Positions 18,976-28,585 of a stretch of DNA of 64,000 bases are shown one piece after another. A program made the position numbers and the translations under genes. The stretch comes from Sulfuriferula thiophila (lineage in GTDB: Bacteria > Pseudomonadota > Gammaproteobacteria > Burkholderiales > Sulfuriferulaceae), in NCBI RefSeq assembly GCF_003864975.1, contig NZ_BHGL01000007.1:134359-198358 (forward strand). The letters are read 5' to 3'. The notes beneath the pieces were generated by a model. The model had not been told where the DNA came from and did no database searches. It was given only the letters and a program-made list of their open reading frames with translations. Numbering within the stretch: position 1 is the first letter of the stretch; every line of letters starts with the position of its first letter.

Positions 18976-20430
18976 ATGAGCGAAGAAATCCTGATCAACG
19001 TCACCCCGCAAGAAACCCGTGTCGCCGTCATGCATCTTGGCGTGGTGCAGGAGCTGCATATTGAACGCAGCAGTCAGCGCGGTCTGGTGGGTAACATTTA
19101 TTTCGGCAAAGTCTGCCGGGTGTTGCCGGGGATGCAGTCTGCGTTCATCGACATAGGGCTGGAGCGTGCCGCATTTCTGCATGTCGCCGACATCTGGGAA
19201 GAGCGTCAGCACGGTGGTGAAGAGCGGCCAATCGAACGCATCCTGTTTGAGGGCCAGGGCATCATGGTGCAAGTCATCAAGGATCCCATCGGCACCAAAG
19301 GTGCCCGCCTCTCCACCCAGATCAGTTTTGCCGGACGCTTTCTGGTGTATTTACCGCAAGACTCACATATCGGCATCTCGCAAAAAATCGAGGATGAAGC
19401 CGAGCGTGAACAATTACGCCAGAAACTTCAGCTCATCATTCTGGAGGGCGAGCCAGGCGGTTTCATTATCCGCACCATGGCGGAACAGGCACAAACTACC
19501 GAGCTGCAAGCCGACGTAGACTACCTGCGCCGACTGTGGGCAGACATTCAGAGCCGCGCCAAAGTAGCCGCGGTGAAAACCTTGCTGTATCAGGATCTGA
19601 ATCTGGCGTTACGGGTATTACGCGATTTTGCCAATGATGAAACCAGCCGCATACTGGTGGATTCACGCGAAACTTATCAGAAAATGTTTGAATTCGCGCA
19701 GAACTACACGCAAGGCGTAATCGAAAAACTGCAGCATTATGCGGCAGAGCGTCCGTTGTTTGACCTGTATGCAGTTGAAGCTGAAATTGAAAAAGCGCTC
19801 GCCCGCCGTGTCGATCTCAAATCCGGCGGCTATCTGATCATCGACCAGACTGAAGCCCTGACCACCGTCGACGTCAATACTGGTGGTTTTGTCGGCGTGC
19901 GCAACTTTGACGACACCATTTTCAAAACCAATCTGGAAGCAGCACAATCCATCGCCCGTCAATTGCGATTACGCAATCTCGGCGGCATGATCATCGTTGA
20001 CTTTATCGACATGGATAATCGCGATCACCAGCAGGAAGTATTTCTGGAATTCAAAAAAGCCCTGTCGCGCGACTACACCCGCATGTCAGTGCATGATTTT
20101 TCACCGCTGGGCCTGGTCGAAATGACACGCAAACGTACCCGCGAAAGTCTCGCCCACATCCTGTGCGAACCTTGCCCTACCTGCCAGGGTCGCGGCGAAG
20201 TCAAAACGGCCAAGACAGTATGTTATGAAATTCTGCGGGAAATCGTACGCGAAGCGCGCCAGTTCAATGCCAAGGAATACCGCATACTGGCATCGCAACC
20301 GGTTATTGACCTGTTTCTGGATGAAGAATCACAAAGCCTGGCCCAACTCGGTGATTTTATTGCCAAGCCGGTTTCACTGCAGGTTGAGACGTTCTATACA
20401 CAAGAACAATACGACATTATTCTGATTTAA
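18976..20430 (+). CDS. rng: Ribonuclease G
   Basis: Endoribonuclease maturing the 5' end of 16S rRNA and decaying some mRNAs. 484 aa. N-terminal S1 domain with GNIYFGKVCRVLPGMQSAF, then the RNase H-like and DNase I-like core with the metal site (DQTEALTTVDVNTGGFVG and IIVDFIDM) and the zinc-link cysteines in CEPCPTCQGRG. No RNase E-type C-terminal scaffold is present, consistent with Rng. Last gene of the proA-to-rng run. Confidence 0.97.
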   Translation: MSEEILINVTPQETRVAVMHLGVVQELHIERSSQRGLVGNIYFGKVCRVLPGMQSAFIDIGLERAAFLHVADIWEERQHGGEERPIERILFEGQGIMVQVIKDPIGTKGARLSTQISFAGRFLVYLPQDSHIGISQKIEDEAEREQLRQKLQLIILEGEPGGFIIRTMAEQAQTTELQADVDYLRRLWADIQSRAKVAAVKTLLYQDLNLALRVLRDFANDETSRILVDSRETYQKMFEFAQNYTQGVIEKLQHYAAERPLFDLYAVEAEIEKALARRVDLKSGGYLIIDQTEALTTVDVNTGGFVGVRNFDDTIFKTNLEAAQSIARQLRLRNLGGMIIVDFIDMDNRDHQQEVFLEFKKALSRDYTRMSVHDFSPLGLVEMTRKRTRESLAHILCEPCPTCQGRGEVKTAKTVCYEILREIVREARQFNAKEYRILASQPVIDLFLDEESQSLAQLGDFIAKPVSLQVETFYTQEQYDIILI

Positions 20431-20474
20431 CGCATAAGCAGCCTGATTTTTGCGAGTATCGCGCAAAGATCAGC

Positions 20475-22163
20475 TTAATGAAAATCCCAGTCAAGATTAT
20501 CCTCGGCTGCCACTTGCTCAGCGATAGTCGTCTCCGGTTTGCCCAATACGTCCAGAATCTCCTTAAGCCAGAGAATGTCACGGTAAACATCCAGACTGAA
20601 GCCCTGACGACTGCCCTGCCTGTCGTCATACAGCAACTCGCTCAGGAAGTCGTGACATTCATGACTAGGCCACAATGAGACTATCTTTGCCTGAATATGC
20701 GGCATCGCCAGTATACCTTCACCCTCCTGCTCGGGATGCAGGATAGAATCCCAGGTAGGCGGGATCAGATTGAAGCGTTGCCGGAAACCCGCAACGGTCT
20801 GATCAAATGACTCCCGATCACCCTGTTCACGATAAATACCCAGCAACATGAACCACACAGCAGGATGGTTACGCAGAGTAGCCGCAATATCTTCCGTCAG
20901 TACAGCGATTGCCCGATCGGGATAACCCAGGCCTAAAAACACTTCCGCTTCCTCTGTCACCCGCATCAAGTTGGATACGGACAAAGCTTCGGCGTGAACT
21001 GGCGTATTTTGCACTGTTGCTTGCGTAAGCAGGTTGTGTCCAGGCAGCTTATCCACGGAGAACTCGATATCCGGATGCTGCTGCTTTGCTGCCGGAAACT
21101 CATCAGACGCTGCAGGTGCCCAGAGATCATTCGTAGCGCTATCCACTTCAGTAATTGCGCCTAACTGCATTTTCTCCTGTTCCTCTGTACCTGCATACGC
21201 ATCAGCAAATGTCAGATCCGGCAATCTCCGTCGACGATCCAGAACATAGCCCACGACCAGAACCATCAATGCCAGCCCGCTCCATAACCAGGCCGACTGC
21301 CACCAGCTAGTGACATGCTTAACCGCCGTCTGCGGAGGTGCCGGCTGCTGCTGATTTGTGGAATTTTTAACCAGCTCGGCTCTCAGCAAAGTCAGCGCCT
21401 GTTTTGCTTGGGCCAACTGCTGTTGGGTAGCGACTATATCGTCACGCAGCTTGTCAACCTCGGCGGGTTGCCCCCCCGCATCTATCGACAGCATCCCACG
21501 CATACGTTTTAGCTTAGTCACCTGTTCCGCTGACAGCGGATGCTGCCCCGGCAACCAGGTCAGGCCTGAGCTCATGCGTAAGGCCATATTATACTCAGGT
21601 TGCTCAACGTCTTGTACAGACTGAGGAACGGCAACTGCCTGGCGAACGCGTGATGCATGGTGTCTGCTGACATGGGTATGTTTTTCAGCCGGGACTGATT
21701 TAACGGGTGTTGGCACTGAACTGGGCTTATCAGTAACGGCTGGCGCCGATACGGCAGGACCGGCACTGTTTGCCACATCAAGCAGCGCAGTGTATTCACG
21801 CCGCACCATGCTTGAGCAGCGTGTCTCTATGGCAAAAAACAACACAGGGTCGTTAACCACCGTAGGTGTCGTCAATAGCAAATACGGCACACCTGCCGGA
21901 TTTTTCAACACCAGTCTGGCTTTTTTTAATGAGGGCAAGCTGTCATCAGACTGATTTGACTGCGAGAGGGCAAAACAGTTATCCGCCAATTCTTCCGCGT
22001 GATCACTGAAAACAGGTATCACCACGCTCAGCGGTTGCCCTAAACTGGATTTGACCTGAGCTGCACCTAATCCCATGGCCGAGGCCAAATTGGACGCGCT
22101 TATCGCCGCCACCAATAAAGTAGTCTTGAATATGCTCCTGTGCATGCCCCTCCCCGTATTCAA
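20475..22163 (-). CDS. FimV-like inner membrane protein
   Basis: 562 aa. Signal sequence (KTTLLVAAISASNLASA), then the FimV N-terminal module (GLGAAQVKSSLGQPLSVVIPV). A Pro/Val-rich linker, a short coiled coil (DKLRDDIVATQQQLAQAK), one transmembrane helix (SAWLWSGLALMVLVVGYVL, about 290-310) and a cytoplasmic C-terminus with TPR-like helices (EEAEVFLGLGYPDRAIAVL) follow. FimV proteins act in polar assembly of type IV pili and cyclic-AMP signalling. I see no LysM domain, so it is a shorter relative rather than a full FimV. It starts inside the stop of the dynamin-like gene (4-base overlap). Confidence 0.85.
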   Translation of the reverse strand: MNTGRGMHRSIFKTTLLVAAISASNLASAMGLGAAQVKSSLGQPLSVVIPVFSDHAEELADNCFALSQSNQSDDSLPSLKKARLVLKNPAGVPYLLLTTPTVVNDPVLFFAIETRCSSMVRREYTALLDVANSAGPAVSAPAVTDKPSSVPTPVKSVPAEKHTHVSRHHASRVRQAVAVPQSVQDVEQPEYNMALRMSSGLTWLPGQHPLSAEQVTKLKRMRGMLSIDAGGQPAEVDKLRDDIVATQQQLAQAKQALTLLRAELVKNSTNQQQPAPPQTAVKHVTSWWQSAWLWSGLALMVLVVGYVLDRRRRLPDLTFADAYAGTEEQEKMQLGAITEVDSATNDLWAPAASDEFPAAKQQHPDIEFSVDKLPGHNLLTQATVQNTPVHAEALSVSNLMRVTEEAEVFLGLGYPDRAIAVLTEDIAATLRNHPAVWFMLLGIYREQGDRESFDQTVAGFRQRFNLIPPTWDSILHPEQEGEGILAMPHIQAKIVSLWPSHECHDFLSELLYDDRQGSRQGFSLDVYRDILWLKEILDVLGKPETTIAEQVAAEDNLDWDFH

Positions 22164-24091
22164 ATCGTCAGGGCTGAATCACTTGCATCCATACAGTTTG
22201 AACTCTGTACGATAACAGCGATTTCCCGTTGTTGTTGTTCCAGTGCGGCTTGCTGCGCTTTAAGCGCGATTGTTCTGGCCAGCAGGTTATCCAGATTATC
22301 ATGTACCTGCTTAATATTTTCGATACGAATTTCCAATTGTTTCTTGTGATCACGAATGCGCATTACTACCGGATCCAAACTGCGGCGCAGCCAGCTATCA
22401 GCCTCTGATCTGGCCAGCCCGAACATACCCTGCGCTTCGGCCACCAGGCTCAGATAAAACTTCTTCACCATAAACCGCTTTTCCATAATCAGATTGACGG
22501 GATCATGGCCGAACTGATTGACCTGCTGCATCAATACAGCCATTTTTTGCCGGCAATTATCCATGGTTAACTGCGGCGGACTCAGCAACGGAAAACCATG
22601 TTCCTGATGGAAGCGTAAATAAGCCGCATCGAGCAGCTCGACAATTTTGGTAGAACGCCCTTCAACCTCGTGAAAACGGACGATGATCTGCGCAAACAGA
22701 TCATTCATGCCCTGCACTAATCCAGGTGTAGTCCAGCAATCTTCAAGGCTGGCGCGTCCACTTACCAGCATCTCATCCAGCACCTCTTCCGACAGCGCGT
22801 CCAATAGCATCCTGCCCTGCTCTTGAATAAGAGTACGCGTTATTTTGAAATTCACCGTCGTGGCATCATACGCCGACTTTTCTTTTATCAGTTTATCGCG
22901 CAGATTCGTCACAATTTCACGATTTTTACCGGAAAAAGCGCTCAATTGCTCTAAATCCTGCCGCACCCCATCAAGCTGCATGCTTACGCTCTGTCGGGAT
23001 GCATTTGCCATCGCATGGGTTTCGGCACAAACTGATTGGTATAACATAGCCTGACGCGCAGGAATAATTTTATCTGCCAGCAAACTTTCCAGCACACCGA
23101 TACCAGACCGCGTTACCAATGCCTGATCACCCCGGATTTTACCCAGCAATGCCTTTTGGGCAGACAAAGCAATAACCTGGTCTTCCCTGAGTTGCAACTG
23201 CTGTGCGGTTTGTTCTTTCTGTTTATGAATGCTCTGCGCGATTTCCGCGTCCGTTTTGAGCTCATCCCATAACATGTCAACTTTATTCAGAATGGCAACA
23301 TGGTGATTGGCATGATGCCGCACGCTATTTTCCCACACCTCCAGATCTGACCGTGTCACGCCCGTATCGGTCGACAACAGAAACAGGACGCCATGCGCGT
23401 TGGGAATTGTATTCAAGGTTAATTCGGGCTCAGTACCCAGCGCATTTAACCCCGGGGTATCCAGTATCGCCAAGCCGCTCTTGAGCAATGGATGCGGGAA
23501 ATTAATCATGGCATACCGCCAGGCGGGGACTTCTATCTTGCCATCTGCGGATTTTTCCGCATCACTGGCATCACACAACCCCATCGCCAGCGCATCAGCC
23601 ACCGCAACCCTTTTCACATCCGCCAATGCGCGCAAGGCTGTGCTCATCTGCTGCGCATCCTCCGGATCCAGACGGACACTGCTCCACTCGATCGGCAAAC
23701 GTTTTAACCGGGAAATCGAATCATCACGCAAACGCGTTTCTATCGGCAACAAGCGTAAATAGGGTTCACTATCTGCATCATAAAACAATTCAGTAGGACA
23801 CATAGTGGTGCGACCCACATCGGATGGCAGCAACCGCTGTTTCAAATCGGCAAAAAATAGCGCATTAATCAACTCTGATTTGCCGCGGGAAAATTCGGCC
23901 ACAAAAGCCAGTAGCAACTTATCGCGCTTAAGGCTCTCGGCCAAATCATACAAACGCAGACTTTGCCCGGACTCAACCTCGGTATAGCGCTCCAGCCAGG
24001 CACGATAGGATTCCAATGTAGCCAAAATCGCATCACGACGCTGCTGATACTGAGCTATCCCTTGATCAAGCCTGTTATCCATCCACTCCAC
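22160..24091 (-). CDS. Dynamin-like GTPase
   Basis: 643-aa large GTPase of the bacterial dynamin-like group. G1 loop AEFSRGKSELINAL (about 65-78; the usual first glycine is Ala, as in some family members), switch region VGRTTMCPTELFYD, G3 LDTPGLNALGTEP and G4 LNKVDML. Downstream is a long helical stalk with coiled coils (about 330-643). There is no clear transmembrane helix. Bacterial members remodel membranes or, as with CrfC, act in chromosome positioning; which role applies here is unknown. Its 4-base overlap with a FimV-like protein suggests the two work together, perhaps at the pole or envelope. Confidence 0.87.
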   Translation of the reverse strand: MEWMDNRLDQGIAQYQQRRDAILATLESYRAWLERYTEVESGQSLRLYDLAESLKRDKLLLAFVAEFSRGKSELINALFFADLKQRLLPSDVGRTTMCPTELFYDADSEPYLRLLPIETRLRDDSISRLKRLPIEWSSVRLDPEDAQQMSTALRALADVKRVAVADALAMGLCDASDAEKSADGKIEVPAWRYAMINFPHPLLKSGLAILDTPGLNALGTEPELTLNTIPNAHGVLFLLSTDTGVTRSDLEVWENSVRHHANHHVAILNKVDMLWDELKTDAEIAQSIHKQKEQTAQQLQLREDQVIALSAQKALLGKIRGDQALVTRSGIGVLESLLADKIIPARQAMLYQSVCAETHAMANASRQSVSMQLDGVRQDLEQLSAFSGKNREIVTNLRDKLIKEKSAYDATTVNFKITRTLIQEQGRMLLDALSEEVLDEMLVSGRASLEDCWTTPGLVQGMNDLFAQIIVRFHEVEGRSTKIVELLDAAYLRFHQEHGFPLLSPPQLTMDNCRQKMAVLMQQVNQFGHDPVNLIMEKRFMVKKFYLSLVAEAQGMFGLARSEADSWLRRSLDPVVMRIRDHKKQLEIRIENIKQVHDNLDNLLARTIALKAQQAALEQQQREIAVIVQSSNCMDASDSALTI

Positions 24092-24235
24092 TCCTTATTA
24101 CCCTGCTTATTATGATGATAAAGCGAAGCGCTTCATCAATTTTTAATGTCGCCACCCAGTAGCGCCTGCTTTTGGTAAAAAGCAGCTATAAACACATCCA
24201 GCAAGCCTTACTTGCTCATTTGGCCGAACACCGGG

Positions 24236-24811
24236 TCAAAGCATATTCCGCGCCCACATACCCAGCCACGCCAGCGGGAACGTGATGACAAATTGACAGA
24301 GCAGTAGAAATATCATGGGCGACAAATCCACATTACCAATCAGTGGCACAATGCGCCTAAATGGACGGAGCAATGGCGCGGTAAGCGAGTCAAAAATCAC
24401 CATGAATGGCGAAAACGGATTCACTATCGACAAAACCGCGGTCACTATCACCAATCCCATAAGCACATAACATACCAGCATTAGCAAGCCGATGACTGCC
24501 AACAGTAAAAAGCCCACCAAGACGCCGGTGCCTGCAACTGCAAAGGGAAACCCCTGCAAAGCATACAGGCTTAACGTCAACAGGAACTGCAAAACTACCG
24601 CGAGCAACAAGGTTGCCATATCCAGACCAAACAAGCCGGGGATAACCCGACGCAGCGGCCGCACCACAAAATCAGTAAGCTTTACCACGAACTGGGCAAA
24701 CGGATTTTGAAACGGTACCCTCATCCACTGCATGTAAACACGCAACAACAGTGCAATCAAGAATAAATTTGTCACATTTTGTAAAATGAAAGCCAATGCC
24801 TGATTAAACAT
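24236..24811 (-). CDS. YggT-family membrane protein
   Basis: 191 aa with two YggT repeats, each with two hydrophobic helices: the first includes LFLIALLLRVYMQWMRVPFQNPF and the second VILSIVNPFSPFMVIFDSLTAPLLRPFRRIVP in shortened form (NPFSPFMVIFDSLTAPLL). The repeated PLLRPFR/PLRRVIP signature is diagnostic. Function is unclear; the family is linked to osmotic response, division-site protein SepF in Gram-positives, and commonly lies with proC and yggS, as here (15 bp after proC). Confidence 0.92.
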   Translation of the reverse strand: MFNQALAFILQNVTNLFLIALLLRVYMQWMRVPFQNPFAQFVVKLTDFVVRPLRRVIPGLFGLDMATLLLAVVLQFLLTLSLYALQGFPFAVAGTGVLVGFLLLAVIGLLMLVCYVLMGLVIVTAVLSIVNPFSPFMVIFDSLTAPLLRPFRRIVPLIGNVDLSPMIFLLLCQFVITFPLAWLGMWARNML

Positions 24812-24826
24812 ATTTGTAATGCGGCT

Positions 24827-25633
24827 TTACGCCAACGCATCCCCCAGCTCTTTAGAACGACGCGCCGCAGCGAACACGGCCTGACCAATGGAAGCGTGCA
24901 CAGCCGCTCCTTGCATACTCAAAATCGCCTGCTCGGTTGTGCCGCCTTTGGAGGTGACCCGCGCTCGCAACTGCGCCAGTTCTTCCGTGCTGGTCTCAGC
25001 CAGTTTAGCTGCGCCCAGAAAGGTCTCCAGCGTCAATTGGCGTGCCGCCGCAGCACTCAACCCCAGATCCATCCCAGCCTGTTGCATCGCCTCCATAAAA
25101 TAGAATACATAAGCGGGACCACTGCCGGATACAGCGGTAACCGCATCCATCAAAGCCTCATCTTCCAGCCATACCACACTACCGGCAGCCTCCATGATCA
25201 CTTCCGCCTGCTTGCGCTGCACCTCGCTGACTTCAGGCAATGCAAACAATGCGGTTACTCCGGCACCGATCATCGCCGGGGTATTCGGCATAGTCCGCAC
25301 TACCAGGCCATAACCGCCCAGCCATTCTGACAATGACGCAGCACGCACACCGGCGGCAATGGACACCACCAGCTGCTTATCCAGCAAAGGCTGCAATTGC
25401 TCGGCGACAGCTTTTAATTGCTGCGGCTTAACCGCCAGCACCACCACATCCGCCGCAACCGCTGCGGCATTCAGGTCGGCACTGACCGCAACACGAAACT
25501 CATTATGCAAATGATGTTGCGCCTCGATATTATGCTCGACCACCGAGATGCGCTCTGCACCAAAGCCCTCGCGCAACAGACCGGCAATCAATGCCGAAGC
25601 CATGTTGCCACCACCTATGAATGTAATATGCAT
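24827..25633 (-). CDS. proC: Pyrroline-5-carboxylate reductase
   Basis: Final step of proline synthesis, NAD(P)H-dependent. 268 aa. N-terminal Rossmann motif ITFIGGGNMASALIAGL, then VVLAVKPQQL, RTMPNTPAMIGAGVTAL and the C-terminal signature with SGSGPAYVFYFMEAM and VTSKGGTTEQAI. Located between yggS (4 bp upstream) and yggT, a conserved trio. Confidence 0.98.
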   Translation of the reverse strand: MHITFIGGGNMASALIAGLLREGFGAERISVVEHNIEAQHHLHNEFRVAVSADLNAAAVAADVVVLAVKPQQLKAVAEQLQPLLDKQLVVSIAAGVRAASLSEWLGGYGLVVRTMPNTPAMIGAGVTALFALPEVSEVQRKQAEVIMEAAGSVVWLEDEALMDAVTAVSGSGPAYVFYFMEAMQQAGMDLGLSAAAARQLTLETFLGAAKLAETSTEELAQLRARVTSKGGTTEQAILSMQGAAVHASIGQAVFAAARRSKELGDALA

Positions 25634-25637
25634 ATAC

Positions 25638-26327
25638 TTATCCTTTTATTCTGTTTCCAAACAAGGCTGTGCCTACGCGCACTATAGTCGCGCCTTCCGC
25701 CACGGCAGCTTCCATATCACCCGACATGCCCATCGACAAGGTATCCAACCCCGCTCCTTGCCGGTTCAGCTGTTCAAAGCATTCTCGCACCCGTGCAAAT
25801 TGCGCCCTTTGCACGACCACATCCTCGGTCGCCTGCGGAATTGCCATTAAGCCACGCAAACGCAATCTCGGCAAACTGCGCAGCTCGGTAACCAGACCCG
25901 CCAGTTGTTCCGGCGCCACGCCGCTTTTGCTAACTTCACCACTCACATTGACTTGCAGACAGATATTCAATGGCGTCTGCTCAGCACCACGCGCTGTCGA
26001 TAAGCGTTGCGCAACAATGACCCTATCCACTCCATGCACCCAGTCAAAATTTTCCGCAATCTGACTGGTTTTATTACGCTGTATCGGTCCGATAAAATGC
26101 CAGATTAATGGCAGATCGGCCAATGCCGCTATTTTTGCCACCGCCTCCTGCACATAACTCTCGCCGAATTCCCGCTGCCCGGCGTTTGCCAGTGCGCGCA
26201 CAGCTTCGGCGGAACAGCTTTTGCTGACCGCCAGCAGAGCAACCTCTTGTGCCGAACGTCCTGCCAATTCTGCGGCTGCCGCAATTCGTGCTTGAACTGC
26301 TTGCAATGTGCTTTTCACTGTGTCCAT
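25638..26327 (-). CDS. YggS-family PLP-binding protein
   Basis: Pyridoxal-phosphate homeostasis protein of the YggS/PROSC family, 229 aa. The PLP lysine lies in VALLAVSKSCSAEAVRAL, followed by FGESYVQEA, WHFIGPIQRNK and the phosphate-binding C-terminus LSMGMSGDMEAAVAEGAT. No catalytic activity is known; the family buffers PLP. It is divergent from pilT (33 bp between starts), the usual yggS-proC-yggT/pilT neighbourhood of proteobacteria. Confidence 0.96.
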   Translation of the reverse strand: MDTVKSTLQAVQARIAAAAELAGRSAQEVALLAVSKSCSAEAVRALANAGQREFGESYVQEAVAKIAALADLPLIWHFIGPIQRNKTSQIAENFDWVHGVDRVIVAQRLSTARGAEQTPLNICLQVNVSGEVSKSGVAPEQLAGLVTELRSLPRLRLRGLMAIPQATEDVVVQRAQFARVRECFEQLNRQGAGLDTLSMGMSGDMEAAVAEGATIVRVGTALFGNRIKG

Positions 26328-26360
26328 AATAGCCGAAAGTAAATTGGGGAATTATAACAA

Positions 26361-27404
26361 ATGGAAATATCTGAGCTGCTCGCTTTCGCGGTTAAAAACA
26401 AGGCATCTGACTTACATCTTTCGGCAGGATTGCCGCCGATGATACGCGTACACGGCGACATCCGCCGCATCAATCTGCCCGACATGAGCCATCAGACCGT
26501 GCATGACATGGTTTATGACATTATGAACGATGGCCAGCGTAAAATATACGAGGAAACCCTGGAAGTGGACTTTTCGTTTGAAGTCCCTACGCTGGCACGT
26601 TTCCGTGTTAACGCTTTTAACCAGAACCGCGGTGCAGGTGCAGTATTCCGTACCATTCCCAGTAAAGTTCTAACACTGGAAGAACTGGGCGCGCCCAAGA
26701 TTTTCAAGGACATCGCTGACAATCCCCGCGGCATCGTACTGGTTACCGGCCCGACCGGTTCGGGTAAATCCACCACACTGGCGGCCATGGTCGATTACGT
26801 CAACGAAAACGAATACGGCCATATCCTTACTGTGGAAGACCCGATCGAATTCGTGCACCAGAGCAAAAAATGCGTAATCAACCAGCGCGAAGTCGGCCCG
26901 CATACTTTGTCTTTCTCCAACGCGCTGCGCTCCGCATTGCGTGAAGATCCGGACGTCATCCTGGTGGGTGAGATGCGCGACCTGGAAACCATCCGGCTAG
27001 CGCTCACCGCAGCTGAAACCGGCCACCTGGTATTCGGCACCCTGCACACCAGCTCAGCAGCCAAAACCATAGACCGGATTGTGGACGTATTCCCTGCGGC
27101 GGAAAAAGAGATGGTGCGTTCCATGCTGTCCGAATCCATCCGCGCAGTCATTTCGCAAACCCTGCTCAAAACCAAGGACGGCACCGGCCGTGTCGCCGCG
27201 CATGAAATCATGATCGGCACCCCGGCGATTCGCAACCTGATCCGTGAAAACAAAATTGCACAGATGTATTCATCTATCCAGACCGGGCAGAATGTCGGCA
27301 TGCAAACACTGGATCAGTGCCTGCAGGATCTGGTCAAACGCAATATGATTTCCGTCGGCGAAGCCCGTATGCGCGCCGCTAACAAAGACATGTTCCTGGG
27401 ATAA
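26361..27404 (+). CDS. pilT: Type IV pilus retraction ATPase PilT
   Basis: Hexameric motor that drives pilus depolymerisation and twitching. 347 aa. PAS-like N-terminal domain, Walker A VTGPTGSGKSTTLAAM, Asp box and Walker B DVILVGEMRDLET, His box HLVFGTLHT, and the PilT-specific AIRNLIRENKIAQM. Starts at ATG 26361 and is followed by pilU after 3 bp. Confidence 0.98.
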   Translation: MEISELLAFAVKNKASDLHLSAGLPPMIRVHGDIRRINLPDMSHQTVHDMVYDIMNDGQRKIYEETLEVDFSFEVPTLARFRVNAFNQNRGAGAVFRTIPSKVLTLEELGAPKIFKDIADNPRGIVLVTGPTGSGKSTTLAAMVDYVNENEYGHILTVEDPIEFVHQSKKCVINQREVGPHTLSFSNALRSALREDPDVILVGEMRDLETIRLALTAAETGHLVFGTLHTSSAAKTIDRIVDVFPAAEKEMVRSMLSESIRAVISQTLLKTKDGTGRVAAHEIMIGTPAIRNLIRENKIAQMYSSIQTGQNVGMQTLDQCLQDLVKRNMISVGEARMRAANKDMFLG

Positions 27405-27407
27405 ACA

Positions 27408-28535
27408 ATGGACGCACTGAATACTGTACATGACCTGCTGCGCCTGATGCTGAGCAAACGCGCCTCCGATCTGTTCCTTACCGCTGGCTTCCCGCCGGCA
27501 ATCAAGGTGGATGGCAAAATCGCCCCCGTTTCCAATCAGACCCTGACGCCTTCGCATACCCGCGAACTGGCGCGCAGCATCATGAATGACAAACAATGGA
27601 AGGATTTTGAAGAGCATCGCGAAGCCAACTTCGCCATTTCGCCACCCGAAATCGGCCGTTTCCGAGTGAATGCTTTTGTGCAGCAGGGCCGTATCGGTTT
27701 GGTATTACGTACCATCACCACCCTCATCCCTAAACTGGAACATCTCAATCTGCCGCCGGTGCTGCGCGACGTCGCCATGGTCAAGCGCGGCCTGGTGATC
27801 TTTGTCGGCGGTACTGGTTCAGGCAAATCCACTTCGCTGGCGGCCATGATCGGTCATCGCAATGAGAATTCACAAGATCACATTATCACCATCGAGGATC
27901 CGGTGGAGTATGTACATGAACACAAAAAATGCATCATCACCCAGCGCGAAGTCGGTGTCGATACCGAAAACTGGTTCGCCGCGCTGAAGAACACCTTGCG
28001 CCAGGCACCCGATGTCATCCTCATCGGTGAGGTACGCGACCGCGAAACCATGGAATACGCCATCGCTTTTGCCGAAACAGGCCACCTGTGCCTGACCACG
28101 CTGCACGCCAACTCGGCTAACCAGGCGCTGGATCGCATCATCAACTTCTTCCCGGAAGACCGCCGCCAGCAACTACTGATGGACTTGTCGCTGAACCTCA
28201 AAGCCTTCATCTCGCAACGTCTGATCGCCCGCAAAGGCACTACCGGCCGAATTGCAGCGATCGAAGTGCTGCTCAACTCACCCTTGATTTCTGATCTGAT
28301 TTTTAAAGGACAGGTGCATGAAATCAAGGAAATCATGGCCAAATCACGTGAACTTGGCATGCAGACATTTGACCAGTCTTTATTCGATTTATATGAAGCA
28401 GGCCTGATCACCTACGAGGATGCCATGCGTAATGCGGATTCGCTTAACGATCTGCGGCTGAAAATCAAACTGCAGGGACAGGAATCGAAAGACCGCGACG
28501 TCATGTCCGGAATCGACAACCTCAACATCATTTAA
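27408..28535 (+). CDS. pilU: Type IV pilus accessory ATPase PilU
   Basis: PilT paralogue that assists retraction under load. 375 aa. Walker A FVGGTGSGKSTSLAAM, Walker B DVILIGEVRDRET and the His box HLCLTTLHA. The insertion GLMVRNTL-type PilT signature is absent and the C-terminus is longer (LKIKLQGQESKDRDV), as expected for PilU. Transcribed with pilT. Confidence 0.97.
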   Translation: MDALNTVHDLLRLMLSKRASDLFLTAGFPPAIKVDGKIAPVSNQTLTPSHTRELARSIMNDKQWKDFEEHREANFAISPPEIGRFRVNAFVQQGRIGLVLRTITTLIPKLEHLNLPPVLRDVAMVKRGLVIFVGGTGSGKSTSLAAMIGHRNENSQDHIITIEDPVEYVHEHKKCIITQREVGVDTENWFAALKNTLRQAPDVILIGEVRDRETMEYAIAFAETGHLCLTTLHANSANQALDRIINFFPEDRRQQLLMDLSLNLKAFISQRLIARKGTTGRIAAIEVLLNSPLISDLIFKGQVHEIKEIMAKSRELGMQTFDQSLFDLYEAGLITYEDAMRNADSLNDLRLKIKLQGQESKDRDVMSGIDNLNII

Positions 28536-28542
28536 GCCACTA

Positions 28543-28578
28543 CCGGCACTGCTCACGCACATGCGTGGCCAGTGCCGG
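28543..28578. terminator. Strong hairpin between convergent pilU and the RNA methyltransferase gene
   Basis: CCGGCACTG (28543-28551) pairs with CAGTGCCGG (28570-28578), and inside the loop CACGCA pairs with TGCGTG, giving a 15-bp interrupted stem. No long U-tract follows on either strand, so it may be a bidirectional block or RNA-end stabiliser rather than a classical terminator. It sits 8 bp before the stop codon of the convergent gene. Confidence 0.5.
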
Positions 28579-28585
28579 AGTCTGT

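Noticed and set aside
20434-20477. Hairpin between rng and the FimV-like gene as a terminator
   Set aside because: The stem is imperfect with bulges and no T run follows on either strand, so it is too weak to list.
24092-24235. Structured element upstream of the dynamin-like gene
   Set aside because: The GATGA...CATC pairing needs a bulge and no T run follows; the gap is an ordinary promoter-sized spacer.
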